Source: Methanocella_A sp049676595 (lineage in GTDB: Archaea; Halobacteriota; Methanocellia; Methanocellales; Methanocellaceae). Taken from it: a DNA stretch of 64,000 nucleotides. This document shows positions 8,676 to 16,962 of the stretch, in pieces. The stretch spans positions 2,418,001 to 2,482,000 of the forward strand of contig NZ_CP187259.1 in the NCBI RefSeq assembly GCF_049676595.1, in the 5' to 3' direction. The translations under genes were made by a program, and so were the position numbers. Each line of letters opens with the position of its first letter. Position 1 is the first letter of the stretch. The notes beneath the pieces were generated by a model, which was given only the letters and a program-made list of their open reading frames with translations, searched no databases and had not been told where the DNA came from.

Positions 8676-9716
8676 GTGAAAAAAATGCCTAATCAGCCCG
8701 TAACTTCTGAAGAAAAAATAGTAACCCAGGATGTAATAGTCAGCAGGTGGCGGTATTTTTACAAATTTATTGATGTAACAACCATAAAGATCTCTGAAGA
8801 GATTACTGTATACAATCCTGCGAATAGAGATCAAGAAACTATTCGAATACCGTTTGAGGAATTTATTAACCCTTTCAACGAAGATAAAAATAAATGGGAT
8901 CGATTTAAACCATATTTACACGTATATGACACGTGCGGAGAATCGCTTGAATTTTGGACCCTTGATGATAATATAGATTTTTTATACATTGATCTTCCAA
9001 AAGACAGCAAGCTTTCTCGGGACAAATTTACTACTGTGCGCCTCGAATATATAATTGAAGTAGATCATACTAAAACCAAGCAGACGATCGTACACGATGA
9101 GGAACTGGAGTACAAAGACTATCTCAAACCGCTAATATTTCCAGAAGATGTAAAAGTAAAAGAAATAGAGTTAGCATTCAAATTACGATCAGGCGCAAAA
9201 ACATACGTCTTTATTGAACACTGTGATAAATATAAAAAAGATTTATTCTACCTTGTTACCGATAGTAAATTCAAAGGTGATCAAGAAAAAACTAAAAAAG
9301 TTAAAAAAGAAGATGGTGAACGTTATACCCATATAAGATACGGTGCGGACCCTGAAGAAGGTCTATTATTCGTTACGATAAGATATTCAATTCCAAGGCA
9401 TATGCTGGGCTGGAGTTATCTAGGAGTATGTATTGGTATATTCTCATTTTTTGGAATATTGCTGCTCTCAGTACTAAAATATGCGCTGGGACATCATAAT
9501 TATGAAGAGGGATTCACATCAACCTATTTAGGAGTAATAGTAGCATGGGGAGTATTCGCAATCTCTGCAATGATCATGATAAAAGGCTGGCTTGTAGATA
9601 AAGATTATAAAAGCGATTTAATCACAATCCATGATTCCACATATAAGTGGATTGCGGCTTTGATCACAATCGAAGTAGCAATACTATTACTTATTATCGC
9701 ATTTATTAACAAGTGA
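8676..9716 (+). CDS. AT-rich gene for a membrane protein of unknown function (346 aa)
   Basis: I do not recognise the family. Residues 1-240 are soluble and charged, with beta-rich segments. Three hydrophobic segments follow: one around 250-275 (LGVCIGIFSFFGILLLSVL), one around 290-315 (LGVIVAWGVFAISAMIMI) and one at the C-terminus (WIAALITIEVAILLLIIAF). The soluble domain is therefore N-terminal. The frame can start at GTG 8676 or ATG 8685. Base composition is much richer in A/T than the SWIM gene before it, a sign of transfer. It lies alone between two copies of a glycosyltransferase tail. Confidence 0.7.
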   Translation: MKKMPNQPVTSEEKIVTQDVIVSRWRYFYKFIDVTTIKISEEITVYNPANRDQETIRIPFEEFINPFNEDKNKWDRFKPYLHVYDTCGESLEFWTLDDNIDFLYIDLPKDSKLSRDKFTTVRLEYIIEVDHTKTKQTIVHDEELEYKDYLKPLIFPEDVKVKEIELAFKLRSGAKTYVFIEHCDKYKKDLFYLVTDSKFKGDQEKTKKVKKEDGERYTHIRYGADPEEGLLFVTIRYSIPRHMLGWSYLGVCIGIFSFFGILLLSVLKYALGHHNYEEGFTSTYLGVIVAWGVFAISAMIMIKGWLVDKDYKSDLITIHDSTYKWIAALITIEVAILLLIIAFINK

Positions 9717-9823
9717 TTTAAAATGCGTAAACTCAAGACTACAATAATAACGTTTATAAAGTTGATGAGACATATAAAATAATATTAGTTATCAGTTATC
9801 TCTGATATAACCAGGTGGTATAA

Positions 9824-9979
9824 GTGACATACATTAAGCCAAAAAACAGAGATATCGGAATAATAAGGGTAAAAGAGCTGGAGATCAACCTGGCAGATCC
9901 TGATCAGGTCAGAGAAAAACTACAGGAAAACAGAGAGTTAATGAAAAAATTTAGAATCGAGATCAACCCCTCGGGATAA
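9824..9979 (+). CDS. Small protein of unknown function (51 aa)
   Basis: A GTG at 9824 is preceded by AGGTGGT about 6 bases upstream, a good ribosome-binding site. The product begins MTYIKPKNRDIGIIRVKEL and ends KKFRIEINPSG. It is charged and has no recognisable domain. A TATA-like AT-rich block lies at 9770-9790. The ribosome-binding site and codon pattern make it likely to be a real gene. Confidence 0.55.
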   Translation: MTYIKPKNRDIGIIRVKELEINLADPDQVREKLQENRELMKKFRIEINPSG

Positions 9980-10014
9980 TACTCTATTTTTATAAAAATA
10001 TAAGTCATTATGAG

Positions 10015-10182
10015 ATGTGTTTGTCCATATTTAACAGCCGGATACTTGGCGATGATAATACCGGACAAGCCTCAGAGCAGCCGGTAAAAGTACAGATTAA
10101 CCCCCTATGGCGAAGCCTTGTGGGCAAAGCTGTTGAGAGGAAGAAAGGACACACTCCAAATAACCCTACGGTAGTTAAATAA
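10015..10182 (+). CDS. Possible small ORF (55 aa)
   Basis: The frame begins MCLSIFNSRILGDDNTGQ and ends NNPTVVK. There is no clear ribosome-binding site. It lies 36 bases after the preceding small gene and overlaps the 3' end of the convergent small gene by 8 bases. There is no recognisable domain; it may not be translated. Confidence 0.3.
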   Translation: MCLSIFNSRILGDDNTGQASEQPVKVQINPLWRSLVGKAVERKKGHTPNNPTVVK

Positions 10183-10324
10183 GGCCCCTCTTCTTCGCAG
10201 CTTCAGTTGCTTTCTTTAATAATTCAGCACCCTCCGGCGTGATTGTAGGGTTCTCCGCATACTCGAGGAACTGCCGGGCATCTTCGCCCTTCAGTTCTAA
10301 GACGAGTCGGATGGATTTTGCCAT
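10175..10324 (-). CDS. Small protein of unknown function (49 aa)
   Basis: An ATG at 10324 is preceded by GGAGG five bases upstream, a strong ribosome-binding site. The product begins MAKSIRLVLELKGEDARQF and ends KKATEAAKKRGLI. A short beta strand followed by two helices would fit a ribbon-helix-helix-like or antitoxin-like protein, but no motif is decisive. Confidence 0.6.
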   Translation of the reverse strand: MAKSIRLVLELKGEDARQFLEYAENPTITPEGAELLKKATEAAKKRGLI

Positions 10325-10399
10325 TGTATCCTCCAGTCATCATTTTTAAATGGGGAATAAAAATATCTGGCAGCACCAGTGGCTTTAAAGTATGAAGGT

Positions 10400-10825
10400 T
10401 CAAGTATCGCCGGGCAAGCCTGCGAAATTGATCTGTTTTTGACTGCCTGCTAACTGGTAGAACTTATCATACTGCACCCTGCTCCCATACCCGTAGGTGA
10501 AAAACGTCTTCCAGAACTTTAAGAGCCCTGTGTCGAAGTCGTGTACGATGACAGCGTCGTCGTTGTAGAGGAGATCGTAGCCCTCATATGGATCTTGAAG
10601 CACAGCCCCACGTCTTCTCCTCCTGCCTTTTTAACTTCCGGATCGAAGCCGCCCACCTTTTCGAGCACGGCTTTCTTGAAGATGGCGTTGGCGGAGACGA
10701 TGTAGAGCCATTTGCAGTTATGGAACCAGGGATCGAGGATCTTGTTGTACTCGTAGTACTGGGTGATCAGATCGTTACCAAAGGTAAGAGTGCTGCCGCA
10801 GATCCGATGATCATGGTATGGCGTT
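10400..10825 (-). pseudogene. Decayed family 2 glycosyltransferase, C-terminal part
   Basis: Two minus-strand frames together give a GT2 tail. The first reads KWLYIVSANAIFKKAVLEKV then GGFDPEVKKAGGEDVGLCFK. After a one-base frame change near 10590 the second continues YEGYDLLYNDDAVIVHDF and KFWKTFFTYGYGSRVQYDKF. The pattern ANAxFkk...GGfD...GGEDvdLcfk...GYdLLYnpdAvv.H is typical of membrane-associated glycosyltransferases. The N-terminal catalytic half and start are missing upstream of 10825, so the gene is truncated as well as frameshifted. A shorter copy of its tail is found at 8395-8590. Confidence 0.75.
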
Positions 10826-10851
10826 GATTCCAGATATTTACTTACCCGCTT

Positions 10852-11445
10852 TTATTTAAAAATATCATTATACGATAGATCATCGATAAACCCGGTACGA
10901 TATATATGATTATTATTTAGGATATATTCAAAAGACACTGGGTCTTTAAAATTAGTACAGGAATATCTATCTGTAAGAAAAATGATCGATTTGTCTGTTG
11001 GGTCATACCAAGAATACTGATGGTCCCGGCAATTGTTATATGAGCCACATATTAGAACATCTATATTGCTAGTCAATTCTTTCACTGCTACATCTGTCGA
11101 TTTTATTATTTTATGATCTGGATAACCAGTGAAACAGACTATACTTAAACCACTTAGTCTCACATTCCTTACCAATAAACTGAGAGCTACGGATTGTTGA
11201 AAGGGTTCACCTCCGGATATGGTAATACCTTCACAATCATAGGTTCTAGCACTCTGTATCAATCTATCAGCGAAGTGTAACGGATCAACAAGATACTTGG
11301 GTTCATGAGGTTGTAATTCTTTATTATAGCAAGAATCACATCCAATTGTACAACCTTGAACCCAGATAGCCACTCGTCTCCCGGGACCGTTAGTATAACT
11401 ACCTACAATGGCTCCAGCCAAATTTAGTTTAATATTGCAGGTCAT
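10852..11445 (-). CDS. NrdG-like radical SAM protein (197 aa), last gene of the five-gene operon
   Basis: The radical SAM cluster motif CxxxCxxC is seen as CTIGCDSC (Cys 32, 36, 39). It is followed by EGITISGGEPFQQ, the GGE motif that contacts S-adenosylmethionine. Length and layout match the activase/NrdG-like class, which makes a 5'-deoxyadenosyl radical. NrdG activates anaerobic ribonucleotide reductase, but no NrdD is encoded nearby. GGAGG stands right before the ATG, inside the final codons of the ClpB-like gene, so the two genes are translationally coupled. Its substrate is unknown. It could modify a partner protein in this operon or a nucleotide. Placement at the end of a defence-like operon is unusual. 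Confidence 0.85.
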   Translation of the reverse strand: MTCNIKLNLAGAIVGSYTNGPGRRVAIWVQGCTIGCDSCYNKELQPHEPKYLVDPLHFADRLIQSARTYDCEGITISGGEPFQQSVALSLLVRNVRLSGLSIVCFTGYPDHKIIKSTDVAVKELTSNIDVLICGSYNNCRDHQYSWYDPTDKSIIFLTDRYSCTNFKDPVSFEYILNNNHIYRTGFIDDLSYNDIFK

Positions 11446-13286
11446 TATCCTCCTTCGATAAGATCGAAGTCGATCTCACTATTGGCGTATTTTACCACGA
11501 TAGAACGACCATTTTTGAAAAACTGCTGATTTTTAAAAAGATATATAGACAACGGATTGATAAGTTTAGTCTCTGCAGTATTTAACAATCCTCGTCCGCC
11601 GTGGACTGTCTCTGACACTTCTTCAAGATAATCATAGACCGTTTCGTCGATGATCAAGGATACATTAAAGCGTTCCTTAACAGTAGCACATAGGGGTTTT
11701 AATTTCTTTTTCACTATGTCAGTTCGGAATTTACGGTCTTCGATAGAATTGAAGACGATAATGTTATTACCGATTCTGTTTAGTAGTTCCGGGCGTTTTA
11801 GCGTCCGATTAAAATGCTCTTTCACCTTATGGCGGTATTGCATCTCAACATCGCTGATATCCTGGGAAACATCGACATCTCCCGCCCCGATATTGCTGGT
11901 AAAGATGATGATTGTTTCCGAGAAATACGCGGTTACACCTCTACCATCAGTCAGTCGTCCATCTTCGAGTATCTGAAGAAATTTATCGAGTATTTTCGGG
12001 TGGGCTTTTTCTATTTCGTCGAATAATAATACGCTGAACGGCCTCTCGATCACTGCGTTTATCAGTTGCCCGCCTTCCTCAAAACCAACATACCCAGGAG
12101 GAGGGCCGATTAACCGTTGATCCGACTCTTCATGGTTATACTCGCTCATGTCGAAACGGATACATGCGTTTTCGTCGCCGAACAGGAACTCAGCTGTGGC
12201 TTTTGCCAGTTCTGTCTTGCCCACGCCCGTAGGGCCTACAAAAAACATCACACCTTTGGGTTTGCTTAGCTTGGCGGAGTGCTGAATACCAGACAATCCC
12301 ATCGAGGCCTTGATAATAGTGGTTTCTACATGATCAATAGCATGATCCTGCCCAATAACCCTCATCTTGAGTATATTTTTAATATTGCACAATTTATCCT
12401 GAGACAAATCTTCCCAGGGGGACCTACGCTCCCCAAACCGGTAGAGGTTAAAAAGTCGCTCTGGCGTAAGATCCTGTTGTTTTTTGGCCAATTTAACGAT
12501 CTGGATAAGATCCACCAGCCTCATGCCATCGCTAGTATCTGCCAGCAGATCAATAGTCTGCTTTCGAGTTCTTTCAGCATCTTTAGTAAGACCAAGATGC
12601 TCTAAGTGAGCCTCAAAAAATTTTATCCTTGAAGCTTTTTCAGGTAAGGTAAGAGTAAACAGCTTAATTCTAGATTCAGGCTGATATAACACTGGTGGAA
12701 TGTTACTGAGGTTTGCAGTGATCAGTATAACAACAAATGGATGGCGTTTCGTGATATTTGAAGGCCTTCCTGTGCCATGTACCCCGGTCATAAGAATAGA
12801 TAGTGCTTCAAGTGATCGCCTATCCTCAGGGGTCATTGGTGTTTGAACTGTACCAAACTGGAAGTCAGTCCAATCGAAGATAAATGCACATGGTTGATCA
12901 TAGCTACCATTTACTTTTATTAGGCTAGCCACTACCTCGTCGAATTCTTTTAAAGGTGGTAGGTCTTGGGGTTCTTTTTGTTTAGGTGCCTTTTCACCCA
13001 GATCGTAATCTTCAGCATCATCAGGTATACCCTTCTCAGATTTACCACAACTTTTCAGCCAGCTTGCGAAGATAGATTTTTCTACTTTATCACTAAAGTT
13101 TAGACCCCTGGCGTTGTCCCATCGCCCAACTACCTGAAACCCATTATCCTTTAGTAACCCTGAAAGGTACTCCGGTAACAACTGGTAATTTTCTCCATTA
13201 AAAAATTCGTCACGGGTATTACCGTAAACGATAAGACCCTTTCTAATATTGGCTTCCCTCAGGAGGTTTTCAAACTGCCGTTCCAC
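11445..13286 (-). CDS. ClpB-type AAA+ ATPase with degenerate first AAA domain (613 aa)
   Basis: The C-terminal half is a ClpB/ClpA second-ring AAA+ domain: Walker A GPTGVGKTELA near residue 349, the pore-loop region GPPGYVGFEEGGQL, Walker B VLLFDEIEKAHP near 419, sensor 1 FTSNIGA and a ClpB-type small domain (PELLNRIGNNIIVFN). The N-terminal ~300 residues also look AAA-like (CAFIFDWTDFQFG resembles a Walker B strand) but no P-loop is visible. ClpB proteins thread substrates through a hexamer. No Clp N-domain or M-domain is apparent, so it is not housekeeping ClpB. The GTG start at 13286 follows GGGGTG. It begins 11 bases after the coiled-coil gene and overlaps the radical SAM gene. Confidence 0.88.
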   Translation of the reverse strand: MERQFENLLREANIRKGLIVYGNTRDEFFNGENYQLLPEYLSGLLKDNGFQVVGRWDNARGLNFSDKVEKSIFASWLKSCGKSEKGIPDDAEDYDLGEKAPKQKEPQDLPPLKEFDEVVASLIKVNGSYDQPCAFIFDWTDFQFGTVQTPMTPEDRRSLEALSILMTGVHGTGRPSNITKRHPFVVILITANLSNIPPVLYQPESRIKLFTLTLPEKASRIKFFEAHLEHLGLTKDAERTRKQTIDLLADTSDGMRLVDLIQIVKLAKKQQDLTPERLFNLYRFGERRSPWEDLSQDKLCNIKNILKMRVIGQDHAIDHVETTIIKASMGLSGIQHSAKLSKPKGVMFFVGPTGVGKTELAKATAEFLFGDENACIRFDMSEYNHEESDQRLIGPPPGYVGFEEGGQLINAVIERPFSVLLFDEIEKAHPKILDKFLQILEDGRLTDGRGVTAYFSETIIIFTSNIGAGDVDVSQDISDVEMQYRHKVKEHFNRTLKRPELLNRIGNNIIVFNSIEDRKFRTDIVKKKLKPLCATVKERFNVSLIIDETVYDYLEEVSETVHGGRGLLNTAETKLINPLSIYLFKNQQFFKNGRSIVVKYANSEIDFDLIEGG

Positions 13287-13297
13287 GGTTTACACCC

Positions 13298-14170
13298 CTA
13301 TTGACGACCTGCCATATGCCTTTGAGTACCATATGGAAGATCTTTAGCACCTTTTTTAATCCGGTCAGGATTCTTCCATACGAACTGCTCGATGCCAGTT
13401 TTAATATCCTCGTCGCTACCAAGCTTTTCCAGGATGACATCAAGCTGTTCCTTACAAGTAGTGCCTTCATATCCTTCGAAGTCAAATTTCATCATATTAT
13501 CTTCTTGTATCTGGAACATAGCGGCTTTTCCAGTAGGGGTCGTTGAGGTTATAAACACAACGTTATCTTTGATTTTAGGGGAATCGACAGAAAAGCCCTG
13601 ATCCTCCAAAATTCCCACTACCTTTTTTACAACTTCCCGTCTAATCACTTCTCTTTCATCGCGTTCTTTTACAGCAATAGCCGCTACTTTAATCTCCTCG
13701 ACATATTGTTTGAGATATTCTGGCTTTGCAGCAACGTCCAGATTAGCATCCAACCGGCTAACAAGAGCGGCCATTTCTAACTGTAATTTTTTAGATTCGA
13801 TCGGAATAGCTTTAATTTCATTTACAGTCTCAGCGGTTTGACGATAAACCATACGCCGGTTATCAGACCACTGTTTATGACCCGAATAAGCGATGCTCAG
13901 AATGTCACTAGCACTGCGAGAAGCTTCTTGCGCCATCAATAGACCCTTATCAGGATCACTTAGAGATAGCTCTCGAGCAGCCTTCATCTGCATTCTTGTG
14001 CTATCAGTATTACCGACGAACGACGAATAGCGAATGTCCTCAGCGACTTCTTTCAACTGAAGATCAATAGAGTTAAGGAGAGATGTGCATTGCTGAAGTA
14101 CTCTTTGCTTCCTCATTCGTTCTCGCTGCTCTGCGATCATCTTTGCATACATCACACCATATGAGCTCAA
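13298..14170 (-). CDS. Helical/coiled-coil protein of unknown function (290 aa)
   Basis: Residues 10-180 are rich in charged helices with heptad-like spacing (EQRERMRKQRVLQQCTSL, ESKKLQLEMAALVSRL). The C-terminal ~100 residues form a small alpha/beta domain (NVVFITSTTPTGKAAMFQ, MMKFDFEGYEGTTCKEQL). I do not recognise a named family. The frame can start at TTG 14170, which overlaps the previous stop (ATTGA), or at ATG 14152. It lies between the NYN protein and the ClpB-like ATPase and may be an adaptor or substrate holding the complex together. This role is inferred from position only. Confidence 0.75.
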   Translation of the reverse strand: MSSYGVMYAKMIAEQRERMRKQRVLQQCTSLLNSIDLQLKEVAEDIRYSSFVGNTDSTRMQMKAARELSLSDPDKGLLMAQEASRSASDILSIAYSGHKQWSDNRRMVYRQTAETVNEIKAIPIESKKLQLEMAALVSRLDANLDVAAKPEYLKQYVEEIKVAAIAVKERDEREVIRREVVKKVVGILEDQGFSVDSPKIKDNVVFITSTTPTGKAAMFQIQEDNMMKFDFEGYEGTTCKEQLDVILEKLGSDEDIKTGIEQFVWKNPDRIKKGAKDLPYGTQRHMAGRQ

Positions 14171-16962
14171 TTTACCGCCTCTTTTATCTTTTCAGGATCA
14201 TAACTCAACTGCAATTCATTAGTATTCAAGGGGTTAAACATGTACTTTATGAGACGTTTTCTTATCTCCTGTTCATAATCCGCACTCATCGTTCTGAAAT
14301 CCCGGTACATGTCATTGCTCAAAATCATCATATCGTTGGAGATCGCATTTTTTATGATGAACTCATCAGCTCTTGTTTCAGCTGGAGCAACTAACAAGAT
14401 GTCAGGCGTTCCCTCAGTTATCTCATTTTTAAAGAACTCCTGAAGATCTTCATATTCTTTAAGCCCAAGCTTATGTCTTAGACTGGCATCCAAAATGATT
14501 AATATCGTTTCAAACCCACTGCGCTTAAGATTAGAATATGCGACAATGATCTGGGATGCCAGAGGGACCTTTCCGTCCTGGCCTTGCCACGCCACATTAC
14601 TACCATCGACGACTATCTTCTTTAACGGAGGTACCTGTTCAGGAGACGTCAAAGGAGCATTAGCACTATCATTTGCCAAAGTTTTCTGGCGCGCTTTAAT
14701 AATATTTAAGAGCCCCAGCGACTCTAAGACATTTTTATGCTTCTTTAAGACAATGTCATCCTGGCATAATACCGTATCCACGATAAAATCATCACTAATC
14801 GTTAGATATTGTACCTCTTTGCTTCTCTCGATCTTCCGTACGATATCGATGAAATTCAACAATAAATCAAGGGACTTATCTGGCGAACCCGTTCGTAGAT
14901 AGTCTTCCTGGGCTCCGAGGATATCCTTGAGATAGGCGTTATCAAGCTCATTGTAGATATTGCTCAGCCCTATGAGATTATCTAACAATCCTCGGATCTC
15001 TTGTTTATTAGAGACATATCCACTTACGTCAGGCAGATTAAAGTAATTGCTAACGGAAGTGAACTCAGATGAGAGCTTTTTACAGTTAACGTTGATGTTT
15101 TCTATTTTTCTAACACTTTCCGAGCTAAACCATTTGAAATCCAGCTCTTCGACCATTTTCCTACATAAACGCTCTGCATCGGATATATCTAAAGTATAGC
15201 CCCGGTCTTTCAGCTTAAAGTACCATGAGCGCATAGATTCAGCGGAACTATCAGTATCCCTGATCAACATTAGGATATACTCTCCAACTGCATTTTTACG
15301 TTCGGAGGACAATATCAGGTCCATTAATTTGAAAGAGTTACTGATATTCTCTGCGCTTTTATCTCTGCCAAAGCGGCCCAAATCAGAAGTAACATCTACT
15401 AACGTATCCGATATTGCCTCATTTAAGATCGGTTTTAGAGATGAATCACACTTTTCAAACTTCTTAGAGATTTGATCGTAGTTTCTTATTATTTCCTTAA
15501 TGGTATTTTTATCTAAATCAAATCGGATCAACGTGGAAACCCTGGTTTTACATAAGGATGAAAGTAAAGTGCTAAGGCCATCTTCGTTCTTTAACAGCCG
15601 ATCCAGCGAATAGGTGCTCAATAAAGATTTGTAAAGGGATAGTTCCACTTCCGAATAGCTATTATCGCCAAGTAATTTTTTAATACCCATAAGATCTTTT
15701 ATAGTAGGAGTATCAGGTCTGCCAGGATTTTGGAGAACATAATTTACGAGGCTATCGTAATTTGTCCGGTTGGTGACAAGATAAAACCGAGCGAGGTATG
15801 CAGAAATCTTGTTCTCGCCGATCTGGCAGTTTATTAGTCCGGTCAGACTGTCCTGATATTGCGTCTGTGCATGGAGGTTATTTATGACCAGTACAGGTAT
15901 TTCACTTTCTTCGCAGACTACATTGACAATTTTGAGTAACCATTTGTCAGTGATCAGCAAGTTAGAACCAATGACATGATCATCGAACAAGATTACCTGG
16001 TCACGAGATGCCTGCGCTTTGAAAACGTTCTGGTGATTAGGAAGTCCTGCCACAATTACCTTCGTACCAGCTGACATGACTTTATTAATCACAGATGCAA
16101 GATTGGCCATAGCCCATTTGGGCTTATCCTGCAAGACCCGGGAGATCTCAGTATCAACATCGGTGACCGGTAAAATCCGGGAATCTGCGATCTCATAAGG
16201 CTTGACTTTTTCAACGTTACTGTATGCTTTTCCAAGCTCTATGAAATCACTTAGATGATCAGTCAGACACCCATCGGTAGATAATTTTGATTTTACCGAT
16301 CTTGAGATGATGAGGTCGACATCATCCGATAATCCGTCGGTTTTAAACTCGAGCCCTTCAGCCTGTAGAATAAGCCGGACAGAAACATCAAGCTCTCTTA
16401 TGCGAACACCCTCGATCTGGGAATCTAATACCTCATCCCCCTTTTCTATAGCTTTGATCTCGCGACCATGCTGGTGGATAACCAGATCAGAGAGGATCAA
16501 GTTATTCAAATCAACAATGTCAGAATAGTCCTCATCATCTTTTAGTCGGGGTAGTCTGAAACCTACTAACCACTCTTTTTCACCAGGCTCATATGATATA
16601 GAGAGAAGTTGGTCCTCCGGATCGCTTATAACTTTACCCTCGCGAAACAGCTTTTCCCCACGAGGCGTCAACTCATAGTGATCACTATCGAGCTGTACCA
16701 TCATACCTAGTACTACCAGTTTTTTTGCGACGACCTCTAAAAATTCCTGTTTAGAAATTCCCAACTTTTTCGCAATGTCAGTAATGCCAGGTTTGGGTGT
16801 GATACTGGCCACGGGAGCAAGTAAAGCCCATTCTAATAAGCGTATATCTCTTTTGCGAGAGACTTTCACGCGAACTTGCACATCGTACAGAGGTATTTTT
16901 TCAGTAAAGCGTTTCAGTAGCACAGGAGTGAAAGTTTTAATACCCGTTTTAGACAAGGTCAT
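14167..16962 (-). CDS. Winged-helix protein with C-terminal NYN (PIN-like) ribonuclease domain (931 aa)
   Basis: The C-terminal domain (about 780-905) is a Zc3h12a-type NYN nuclease. It reads IVVDGSNVAWQGQDGK (Asp near 785), ETRADEFIIKNAI (Asp near 865) and MMILSNDMYRDF (two Asp near 880). These acidic residues should bind metal for RNA cleavage. Residues 20-115 look like one or two winged helices (ITDIAKKLGISKQEFLEV and HYELTPRGEKLF). A middle stretch near 300-340 (VILFDDHVIGSNLLIT) resembles the second motif of phospholipase D-like folds but lacks a clear HKD, so that is weak. The rest is helical. Its start overlaps the helicase gene by 14 bases. It is probably an RNase effector controlled by its partners. 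Confidence 0.82.
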   Translation of the reverse strand: MTLSKTGIKTFTPVLLKRFTEKIPLYDVQVRVKVSRKRDIRLLEWALLAPVASITPKPGITDIAKKLGISKQEFLEVVAKKLVVLGMMVQLDSDHYELTPRGEKLFREGKVISDPEDQLLSISYEPGEKEWLVGFRLPRLKDDEDYSDIVDLNNLILSDLVIHQHGREIKAIEKGDEVLDSQIEGVRIRELDVSVRLILQAEGLEFKTDGLSDDVDLIISRSVKSKLSTDGCLTDHLSDFIELGKAYSNVEKVKPYEIADSRILPVTDVDTEISRVLQDKPKWAMANLASVINKVMSAGTKVIVAGLPNHQNVFKAQASRDQVILFDDHVIGSNLLITDKWLLKIVNVVCEESEIPVLVINNLHAQTQYQDSLTGLINCQIGENKISAYLARFYLVTNRTNYDSLVNYVLQNPGRPDTPTIKDLMGIKKLLGDNSYSEVELSLYKSLLSTYSLDRLLKNEDGLSTLLSSLCKTRVSTLIRFDLDKNTIKEIIRNYDQISKKFEKCDSSLKPILNEAISDTLVDVTSDLGRFGRDKSAENISNSFKLMDLILSSERKNAVGEYILMLIRDTDSSAESMRSWYFKLKDRGYTLDISDAERLCRKMVEELDFKWFSSESVRKIENINVNCKKLSSEFTSVSNYFNLPDVSGYVSNKQEIRGLLDNLIGLSNIYNELDNAYLKDILGAQEDYLRTGSPDKSLDLLLNFIDIVRKIERSKEVQYLTISDDFIVDTVLCQDDIVLKKHKNVLESLGLLNIIKARQKTLANDSANAPLTSPEQVPPLKKIVVDGSNVAWQGQDGKVPLASQIIVAYSNLKRSGFETILIILDASLRHKLGLKEYEDLQEFFKNEITEGTPDILLVAPAETRADEFIIKNAISNDMMILSNDMYRDFRTMSADYEQEIRKRLIKYMFNPLNTNELQLSYDPEKIKEAVN

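Noticed and set aside
10852..11445. Housekeeping NrdG
   Set aside because: No nrdD is adjacent and the gene is coupled to the ClpB-like ATPase; left as NrdG-like only.
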